Position numbers and translations under genes: made by a program. The notes under the pieces are model-generated. The model did not search any database and was not told where the DNA came from. It was given only the letters and a program-made list of their open reading frames with translations. DNA of 10,441 nucleotides from Bacteroidaceae bacterium (GTDB lineage Bacteria; Bacteroidota; Bacteroidia; Bacteroidales; Bacteroidaceae), in contig CAAGGT010000235.1 of NCBI GenBank assembly GCA_900769465.1, positions 1 through 10,441 of the forward strand. The letters run 5' to 3'. The stretch's first letter is position 1. Every line of letters begins with the position of its first letter. Shown here piece after piece: positions 4,795 to 10,441 of this stretch.

Positions 4795-5886
4795 ATGGTA
4801 GAAAAAATCCAACGGATATATACATCAACTACAGCAGGGGCATTTGAAGAGATGCTCCGCGATGCATTGTCGCACATTGATATTGCCGGGGTGATAAAAC
4901 TAGCCATTTTCAGCCATCCGGCAGACAACTGCGAATACAGGCAGAATCTTGCAACAATAGACAAGGTTGCAGAGGATACATTCGGCAATCAGCCACCACT
5001 CACAAGCTACATTGCACAAAAAACATCACACGGTGGCGTAACAGTTGAAGCAACATACATTGCCGACAGCTGTGCCACGATTGAACACCACCGCAATTAC
5101 AAGCTAATCAGCCACAACGGTAGCAGGGAGATTATTACAGGTGGCATTGTTCCAAGATTTGAGGGTGGCAGTACCTTTGAGCAGTCGACCGACATTTTTG
5201 AAGGCATTGCAAAGATGCTTTCAAGCAACGGTTTCAGGCCGAGTGAGATATACCGCCAGTGGAACTACATTCCGGGTATCACAGTGCTGAACGATGGTAG
5301 CCAGAACTATCAGGAGTTCAATGACGCACGTTCAATCTTCTACGGCAGTGACGAATGGCCGGGCGGCTACCCTGCCGCGACCGGTATTGGCACAAGCGCC
5401 GGCGGCGTGGTGGTTGAGATTTGCGCCATAAAGGGCGAGAGCCTCGCTAACCTGCCCATTGACAACCCATTGCAGATTGCGGCACACAACTACTCGCAAC
5501 AGGTACTTGACGGCAAGGTGATTGAGCAACTGAGCGAAAGGACCACTCCAAAGTTCGAGCGTGCAAGGTTGCTTGGCAGCACGGTTCTCATATCAGGCAC
5601 AGCAGCCATAAAGGGCGAGTGCAGCAACTACAGCAACGATGCCGTGGAGCAGGCAGCCGAGACAATGGAGATTATGGACAGGCTCACAAGCAAGGAGAAC
5701 ATCCCGGTTGAGAACAACGGTTCACAGTATGACCTTCTGCGCGTGTACGTAAAGCGCGAGCAGGACATCCCTGCAGTAAAAGAGTATATGCAGAGCCACT
5801 ACCCCGCTGCACAAAAGCACTATCTTGTTGCCGACGTATGCCGTCCTGAGCTGCTCATTGAGATTGAGGGCGTAGCACATATCTGA
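4795..5886 (+). CDS. Chorismatase-family protein (FkbO/Hyg5/XanB2-like)
   Basis: A 363-residue cytoplasmic protein with the features of the chorismatase family, which has two RidA/YjgF-like domains and cleaves chorismate to pyruvate plus a hydroxybenzoate or dihydrodiol. Matching motifs, recalled from the family: RQWNYIPGI (154-162), FNDARSIFY (175-183), GYPAATGIG (191-199), LISGTAAIKGE (265-275) and YLVADVCRPELLIEIEG (343-359). Glu356 fits the catalytic Glu, and Cys349, seven residues before it, fits the Cys of Hyg5-type (3-hydroxybenzoate-forming) enzymes; this subtype call is an inference. The length is normal. No polyketide, pigment or other biosynthetic genes are nearby; the next gene, an M3 peptidase, starts 49 bases later and is probably co-transcribed. 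Confidence 0.75.
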   Translation: MVEKIQRIYTSTTAGAFEEMLRDALSHIDIAGVIKLAIFSHPADNCEYRQNLATIDKVAEDTFGNQPPLTSYIAQKTSHGGVTVEATYIADSCATIEHHRNYKLISHNGSREIITGGIVPRFEGGSTFEQSTDIFEGIAKMLSSNGFRPSEIYRQWNYIPGITVLNDGSQNYQEFNDARSIFYGSDEWPGGYPAATGIGTSAGGVVVEICAIKGESLANLPIDNPLQIAAHNYSQQVLDGKVIEQLSERTTPKFERARLLGSTVLISGTAAIKGECSNYSNDAVEQAAETMEIMDRLTSKENIPVENNGSQYDLLRVYVKREQDIPAVKEYMQSHYPAAQKHYLVADVCRPELLIEIEGVAHI

Positions 5887-5935
5887 TGCCCTGTTCCACA
5901 CCACACAGATTATATTCACACAAAACCTAACCGAT

Positions 5936-8038
5936 ATGAAATTTATGAAACAGATTATGGCGGCAGCCGTTGCATTGGCTGCCTGCGGATGCGGCAGTGA
6001 CAAGCCTGCCAATCCACTGCTGTCGGATTTCGACACAAAGCACAACATCGCTCCATTTGCCCAGATTACCATAGACAACTACCGCGAGGGTATGTTGCTT
6101 GGTATGGAGGAGCAGAAGAAGGAGATTGAAGCCATCACAAACAACAGCGAGGCACCCACATTTGAGAATACCATTGTGGCACTCGACCAGTGCGGCAAGC
6201 TCCTGCGCAAGGTACGCGGCACGTTCAGCCCACTCTCAAGCAGCAACTCCGATGAGGAGAAGCGTGCTTTGCAGAAGGAGATGTCTCCGCTGTTCTCGGC
6301 CCACAACGATGACATTTACCTCAACGATAAACTTTTTGAGCGTGTGAAAGCGGTATATGACAGCCGTGAGTCACTCACCCTCACAGCCGAGGAGGCAAAA
6401 ATCCTTGAGAACATATACAAGCGTTTTGTGAACAGCGGCGCCAACCTCAGCGAGGAGCAGAAGGCAAAGCTGCGCGAGATAAACAAGGAGCTTTCCATGT
6501 TGCAGCTCACATTCTCGCAGAACCTGTTGCACGAGACAAACAACACATTTGTTGTTGCCGAAAGCCTTGAGGAGCTCAAGGGCCTGCCACAGGCAAACAT
6601 TGATGCTGCGGCAAAGATGGCTGCTGACAACGGACAGCCGGGCAAGTGGATGTTCAATATGCAGCGCCCAAGCTGTAACCCAGTGTTGCAGTACTGCGAG
6701 AACCGCGAACTGCGCGAGAAGGTGTACAACGCCTACTACAACCGCGGCAACCAGGACAACGAGTACGACAGCAAGGAGATTTGCGCAAAGATTGTGGCTA
6801 TGCGTCTTGAGAAGGCAAAGCTGATGGGATATGAGAACTATGCACAGATGGTTCTTGAGGACCGCATGGCAAAGACTCCCGAGGCTGTGTATGACCTTCT
6901 CGACCAGGTGTGGGCACCTGCCGTTGCAAAAGCAAAGGAGGAGATTGAGGACATACGCGCCGAGATACGCAAGGAGGGCAAGGATTTTGAGCCTGAGGGT
7001 TGGGACTATATGTACTACCTGGACAAGGCAAAGATGGCCAAGTATGCCGTTGACGAGCAGGAAATCAAGAACTATATGGAGGCAAACAACGTGATGCAGG
7101 GTATCTTCTACGTTGCCACAAAGCTCTATGGTATCACATTCAAGGAGGTGACAGCCGAGGTGCCATCGTATGAGCCCACAGCAAAGGCCTACGAGGTAAT
7201 AGACCGCGACGGCACTCTGCTTGCAATCTTCTACAGCGACCAGTTCACACGCGAGAGCAAAAATGCCGGTGCGTGGTGTACATCGTTCCGCCCACAGAGC
7301 TATGAGAATGGCAAGCGCATTGTTCCTGTTGTTGTGAACAGCTGCAATATGACACCTGCGACAGACAACACTCCAGCATTGCAGAACATTGACAATGTAA
7401 AGACAATGTTCCACGAGTTCGGCCACGCACTCCACAACTTTATGCGCGATGTCAAGTACAGCGGTGCAAGCGGTGTCGAGCGCGACTTCGTGGAGTTGCC
7501 ATCGCAGATTAACGAGCATTGGGCATTGGAGCCCGAGGTGCTTGCCGTCTATGCAAAGCACTACCAGACAGGCGAGATTATCCCAATGGAGCTTGTTGAG
7601 AAGATACAGGAGAGCGACAAGTATGGCCAGGGCTTTGCAACCGTTGAGTACATTGCTGCATCGCTGAGCGATATGGACCTTCACGTACTCACCGAGGTGC
7701 CTGCCGACCTTAATGTAATGGAGTACGAGGCACAGAAACTTGCCGAGCGCGGCATACCGTCACAGATTCTGCCACGCTACAGAATGACCAACTTCAGCCA
7801 CACAATGGGTGGCGGCTACAGCGCCGGCTACTACAGCTATATGTGGGCCGAGGTACTCGATGCCGATGCGTTCGATGCATTCAAGGAGACAGGCGACATC
7901 TTCAACCAGGAGGTTGCCGACAAGTTCCGCAAGTATATCCTCACACCGGGCGGCATTGACGACGGTATGACAATGTACCGCAACTTCCGCGGCCGCGAGC
8001 CAAAGATTGATGCACTGTTGAAGAACAGAGGTTTCTAA
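5936..8038 (+). CDS. dcp: M3-family peptidyl-dipeptidase (Dcp-like), lipoprotein
   Basis: A 700-residue zinc metallopeptidase close to the length of E. coli Dcp. It should release dipeptides from the C-termini of peptides. The zinc motif HEFGH is at 493-497 and the third ligand is Glu520 in DFVELPSQ (517-524). The HTMGGGYSAGYYSYMW stretch near the C-terminus carries the conserved substrate-binding His/Tyr set of M3 enzymes. Unlike cytoplasmic Dcp, it has an N-terminal signal with lipobox LAAC (Cys17), so it is probably anchored in the envelope, as is common for Bacteroidota M3 peptidases. Last gene of its transcript; a strong hairpin follows 19 bases later. Intact. Confidence 0.93.
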   Translation: MKFMKQIMAAAVALAACGCGSDKPANPLLSDFDTKHNIAPFAQITIDNYREGMLLGMEEQKKEIEAITNNSEAPTFENTIVALDQCGKLLRKVRGTFSPLSSSNSDEEKRALQKEMSPLFSAHNDDIYLNDKLFERVKAVYDSRESLTLTAEEAKILENIYKRFVNSGANLSEEQKAKLREINKELSMLQLTFSQNLLHETNNTFVVAESLEELKGLPQANIDAAAKMAADNGQPGKWMFNMQRPSCNPVLQYCENRELREKVYNAYYNRGNQDNEYDSKEICAKIVAMRLEKAKLMGYENYAQMVLEDRMAKTPEAVYDLLDQVWAPAVAKAKEEIEDIRAEIRKEGKDFEPEGWDYMYYLDKAKMAKYAVDEQEIKNYMEANNVMQGIFYVATKLYGITFKEVTAEVPSYEPTAKAYEVIDRDGTLLAIFYSDQFTRESKNAGAWCTSFRPQSYENGKRIVPVVVNSCNMTPATDNTPALQNIDNVKTMFHEFGHALHNFMRDVKYSGASGVERDFVELPSQINEHWALEPEVLAVYAKHYQTGEIIPMELVEKIQESDKYGQGFATVEYIAASLSDMDLHVLTEVPADLNVMEYEAQKLAERGIPSQILPRYRMTNFSHTMGGGYSAGYYSYMWAEVLDADAFDAFKETGDIFNQEVADKFRKYILTPGGIDDGMTMYRNFRGREPKIDALLKNRGF

Positions 8039-8057
8039 AATGAATTACATATAATAG

Positions 8058-8093
8058 CATGCCCCCCGAAAGTCAAAACTTTCGGGGGGCATG
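8058..8093. terminator. Perfect 16-bp hairpin after the M3 peptidase gene
   Basis: CATGCCCCCCGAAAGT (8058-8073) pairs perfectly with ACTTTCGGGGGGCATG (8078-8093) around a CAAA loop. No U-tract follows, as often seen for Bacteroidota terminators. Being symmetrical it can act on both strands, here between a plus-strand gene and minus-strand genes to the right. Confidence 0.85.
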
Positions 8094-8258
8094 TCACACA
8101 CCAGCCTATTGAAACTCATTTGTATTGCAGGCCATTTACCGGCAGATCAATACATTGCAACCATATTTGCCAGGAGATGTAAACTTGATATTCTTTATCT
8201 TTTTTGTTATTATAACGTGAGTTTGATATAAGCGCTGTTAAATCGCGAACTTGTCATT

Positions 8259-8286
8259 TCTCGTCGCGATGCTCCGTCGAAACGAC
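8259..8286. repeat. Dispersed intergenic repeat, copy 2
   Basis: TCTCGTCGC...GTCGAAACGAC matches 4756-4783 at 23 of 28 positions. Just to its left, GTCATTTC (8253-8260) forms an imperfect inverted repeat with GAAACGAC (8279-8286). It lies in the 291-base gene-free gap 8039-8329, which otherwise holds only the 8058-8093 hairpin. Confidence 0.5.
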
Positions 8287-8329
8287 ACAGTCCAAGGATT
8301 GTGGGTCAACATCTATATTATTACCAATG

Positions 8330-8905
8330 TTATTCTTCTATAAACTTATAGAAAGTGTTTTTGTGAATAGAAATTGTTATCCATGGTGATAGTTCTATTC
8401 CATATTCAACCAAGAACGGCTCCGGCTTTCTTTTGATAATGATTTCTGTATTGCGTTTTACATCCTCGTATGTCATAAACGGACTCAAAGAGGGTATATA
8501 CATAAATTCGACACATACTATTTTACCTTCTATATTTATTCTCAAGCGAATATAGCAAATTATATTATTTTTCTCATTCAACAATGCTTTTAGCATTTCT
8601 TTGCATTGTTCTTTTTCATAACTCGCCAATATGTCTTGTATTATAGTTGATGCATTATGTTTTATATATTCATTTTTTTCTGCGTGTATCACATCAAAAT
8701 CTGCATTGTTGTAATTCACCGGGCTATTATTGATGTATTGTTTCAACCCACAAGCATACAGACTTTTAAATTTCTCTATAACCAATGTATCATTACCATG
8801 TACTTGATATTCGATTTTTGTACTGTCTGTATAGATTGCATTATTTGCAATACAGAACATTTGTATAAAAATTACAGCAACAAAAGATGAAATAAAGCGC
8901 TTCAT
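8330..8905 (-). CDS. Hypothetical secreted protein, 191 aa
   Basis: Not recognised. It has a clear N-terminal signal peptide (MKRFISSFVAVIFIQMF, cleavage near residues 20-23) without a lipobox, so it should be exported. The mature part is AT-rich in coding sequence and contains CYIRLRINIEGKIVCVEF, a beta-strand pattern reminiscent of TonB C-terminal-like domains, but the likeness is only general. It starts 8 bases after the stop of the gene at 8914 and is surely in the same transcript. Its AT-rich composition differs from the GC-richer genes to the left, suggesting accessory origin. It could be a partner or immunity protein of the upstream gene; that is inference from position. Confidence 0.7.
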   Translation of the reverse strand: MKRFISSFVAVIFIQMFCIANNAIYTDSTKIEYQVHGNDTLVIEKFKSLYACGLKQYINNSPVNYNNADFDVIHAEKNEYIKHNASTIIQDILASYEKEQCKEMLKALLNEKNNIICYIRLRINIEGKIVCVEFMYIPSLSPFMTYEDVKRNTEIIIKRKPEPFLVEYGIELSPWITISIHKNTFYKFIEE

Positions 8906-8913
8906 AACATGGA

Positions 8914-9474
8914 CTATTTATATTCTATTCCAAATATATCAAATAATTTTCTCCAATTATAATTAAATTTGTTTATTGTTGGTGATTGATATGAATCACT
9001 CAAGTTGTAGTTCTCTTGAAAACTACCTATACAATATTCAATACCTGAAAGGAATCTGTTCAAGTCAATTATAGCATTAGTATCAAAAATTGTTCCTATC
9101 AAATCTACATATTCCTTGTTTGTAGAAGCTGAAAATAAATCCAAACCGTCATCACCAAATTGTTTACGTAATTTTTGACTATAATATAGATCCTTAATTA
9201 CGTGTTCCTGAAATTCCAAATTCGATTTACCCAAACCTGTCATTCCTAAATAGTCCTGTACAGCATGGATAGTTTCTGAAAGCAAAGTATATTCATTCAC
9301 ATGTTCGCTGTCTAAATAAACTTTGTTATCACGTGCGTAGTATCTTCCTGTTCGTGGGGTGGTTTCTCCTTTCTCATCTATGACTTGCAAGTTATCAAGT
9401 ACTATAATTTTGATTCCAGAATTATTAAGTATGTCTAATGCTATCGGTGGCAAGTTCTGTTTAACCTTTCTCAA
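8914..9474 (-). CDS. C-terminal half of a frameshifted gene; zincin-like ExxHxxQ domain
   Basis: Reading frame of 186 residues from a doubtful TTG at 9474; the frame stays open upstream to a TGA near 9507 but has no ATG. The stretch TLLSETIHAVQDYLG (63-77) followed by LEFQEHVIKDL (86-96) resembles the helix and third-ligand region of zincin metallopeptidases or polymorphic-toxin peptidases, with the first His of HExxH replaced by Ser66. Activity is therefore uncertain. Deleting one A from the A4 run at 9499-9502 joins it to the preceding minus-strand frame, giving one protein of about 395 residues. Most likely it is the C-terminal domain of that protein rather than a separate gene. Confidence 0.6.
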   Translation of the reverse strand: MRKVKQNLPPIALDILNNSGIKIIVLDNLQVIDEKGETTPRTGRYYARDNKVYLDSEHVNEYTLLSETIHAVQDYLGMTGLGKSNLEFQEHVIKDLYYSQKLRKQFGDDGLDLFSASTNKEYVDLIGTIFDTNAIIDLNRFLSGIEYCIGSFQENYNLSDSYQSPTINKFNYNWRKLFDIFGIEYK

Positions 9475-9490
9475 ATCTTCAGTATAATCC

Positions 9491-10102
9491 CTATCCGGTT
9501 TTCCTCATACAATCCCGGGGGATGTTGGGTTTTGCCATTGCTACATTATTGAGAACAGTATTTGTATTATTCACGTTTCCTGTTTTCAAAGAATCGGCAA
9601 TGTTCTCAATGTTGCTTTTCTCTAACCGCAAACTGTCATTCTTGGCAGTTGTTGTGCGCGGTTTGCTGCCGCCTCCAAAATCAAACGGTGATTTTGGCGT
9701 TTCTGCTTCATTCTTCTCATTTTGTGGGCTCAAGGATGTGGCAACATCTTTCACGTTCCCAAAGCCAATAGCATTTCCATTATTTCCCCAATTGGCCAAG
9801 CCCTGTACCATGATTTGCCCATTATCGTCCTTTTTAGGTTTCTCACTCTGCAATCCCCCTATTCCGCCAATGCCTTGCATTGGCTCGTTCTTGGTTGGTG
9901 CAGGAGGTGTCAATGGGCAGATGGGGTTGCTCTCAAAATAATCGGTCTGCTTTGGTTTGTCATCATCCTGCAGCACATACCTTGTCTCGTCGACCGTTCC
10001 CAACATTTTGGAGAAATGTGACATCAACTCACGTTTTCTCTGTTTCTCGTTTTCAATCTCCTGACGGCTTCCGTGGAAATGCAATTCATATAATTCTTCC
10101 AT
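9491..10102 (-). CDS. N-terminal half of a frameshifted gene; proline/glycine-rich protein
   Basis: A 203-residue frame with a good start: ATG at 10102 behind a -7 box at 10119-10126. Residues 1-45 are charged and probably helical; the rest is low-complexity, with PLTPPAPTKNEP (63-74), GIGGIGG (77-83) and Asn/Ser/Thr-rich linkers, and no signal peptide or TM segment. It ends just after CMRKTG at a TAG (9491-9493). In the frame shifted by one base the sequence reads on as RKPDRDYTEDLRKVKQ into the zincin-like domain. The layout, a disordered linker followed by a compact C-terminal domain, recalls delivered effector or toxin proteins, but no delivery marker is seen. Confidence 0.6.
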   Translation of the reverse strand: MEELYELHFHGSRQEIENEKQRKRELMSHFSKMLGTVDETRYVLQDDDKPKQTDYFESNPICPLTPPAPTKNEPMQGIGGIGGLQSEKPKKDDNGQIMVQGLANWGNNGNAIGFGNVKDVATSLSPQNEKNEAETPKSPFDFGGGSKPRTTTAKNDSLRLEKSNIENIADSLKTGNVNNTNTVLNNVAMAKPNIPRDCMRKTG

Positions 10103-10118
10103 ATTTGTTTTTTTACAG

Positions 10119-10146
10119 CAAAGCTATATGTAATCCACCCAAGCAA
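10119..10146 (-). promoter_or_regulatory. Promoter of the 10102 gene
   Basis: The minus strand has TAGCTTTG (10119-10126), an exact TAnnTTTG, with TTG (10144-10146) 17 bases upstream, slightly short spacing. The ATG at 10102 follows within about 17 bases. It would drive the frameshifted gene and the secreted-protein gene behind it. Confidence 0.5.
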
Positions 10147-10218
10147 GGTTGCTGATTTGCCACAAAAACAGCGCCACAGGAATTATACCGCTAATATAAC
10201 AAATGAAAAGGCTTTTGT

Positions 10219-10302
10219 CAATAGGACGAGGGAAAAAGATTATTTGCAAACAACAACAAAAATTGGCGCATCCCAAGAGGTTACGCCAATAAAGTCCTAT
10301 TG
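10219..10302 (-). terminator. Nested inverted repeats with an intrinsic terminator
   Basis: On the minus strand ATTGGCG (10290-10284) pairs with CGCCAAT (10268-10262), 7 bp with a 15-base loop, followed by TTTTGTTG: a plausible terminator 23 bases after the stop of the partial gene at the right edge. A second, outer pair, CAATAGGAC (10219-10227) with GTCCTATTG (10294-10302), 9 bp and perfect, encloses it. Confidence 0.6.
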
Positions 10303-10312
10303 TAAACTATAT

Positions 10313-10441
10313 TTATTTTTCATTCAGGTATTCTTCGATACATCTTTCATGGATGGGGATTGGGAATCGGGGTAAAACTCTCACTCCCATCTCTGCATAA
10401 TCTTCAAAAAACAAAAATGGTTCGCTATCTTTTAGAATTTG
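10313..10441 (-). CDS. 3' end of a hypothetical gene, cut by window edge
   Basis: The minus strand is open from the right edge for 42 codons to a TAA at 10313-10315. The protein end reads ...EDYAEMGVRVLPRFPIPIHE and then RCIEEYLNEK. The composition is that of a real protein and a terminator-like hairpin follows. The family is not recognised; no signal or TM segment is visible in this part. The 210 bases between this stop and the next gene hold the nested hairpins and a promoter, so the two genes are probably separate transcripts. Confidence 0.6.
   Translation of the reverse strand, partial: QILKDSEPFLFFEDYAEMGVRVLPRFPIPIHERCIEEYLNEK

Noticed and set aside
6371..7684. 437-codon open frame antisense to the M3 peptidase gene
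   Set aside because: It is a shadow of the GC-rich, strongly biased coding strand of dcp, which has intact motifs; the antisense product is a Leu/Val/Cys-rich artefact.
1..10441. CRISPR array
   Set aside because: No set of three or more regularly spaced identical repeats of 20 or more bases is present.

Overview
The window looks like chromosomal DNA of a Bacteroidales bacterium (phylum Bacteroidota). Several genes are preceded by the Bacteroidota -7 promoter box TAnnTTTG, two of them with a well-placed TTTG/TTG -33 box. Ribosome-binding sites are weak or absent. Intergenic repeats and protein types (RhuM-Fic, CrcB, a Dcp-like M3 lipoprotein peptidase) also fit this group. Genus cannot be told from the sequence.

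Layout. Bases 1-119 look like the right end of an IS3-family (IS150-like) insertion sequence cut by the window edge. Bases 120-679 hold no convincing gene, only short repeats and palindromes. A small minus-strand gene of unknown function lies at 680-919. Bases 920-1376 are non-coding but very structured: a 13-bp tandem repeat, a perfect 12-bp inverted repeat, a possible promoter, and a strong candidate structured RNA (core 1169-1286) upstream of an unknown three-helix membrane protein (1377-2177). That gene converges, across a shared 17-bp terminator hairpin, on a minus-strand crcB-ygbA pair (fluoride channel plus a nitrosative-stress protein family).

Divergently from crcB, a promoter (TTTG-N19-TATTTTTG) drives a RhuM-Fic/Doc fusion gene whose stop overlaps (ATGA) the start of a stand-alone tRNA-editing (AlaX/SAD-type) gene. 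The two genes share an in-frame 20-bp identical stretch near their 5' ends, so the RhuM-Fic body sits between direct repeats. Next come a chorismatase-like gene and a large M3-family peptidase lipoprotein gene, probably co-transcribed and closed by a 16-bp perfect hairpin.

The right part is on the minus strand: a gene that appears split by a one-base frameshift in an A4 run (proline/glycine-rich N-terminal half, zincin-like ExxHxxQ C-terminal half), a following short secreted protein, and, at the right edge, the 3' end of another gene with its own terminator.

The best candidates for something undescribed are the structured RNA upstream of the membrane protein, the repeat-bounded RhuM-Fic cassette in front of a tRNA-editing gene, and the frameshifted putative toxin-like gene. 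All three are readings from sequence alone, without database comparison.
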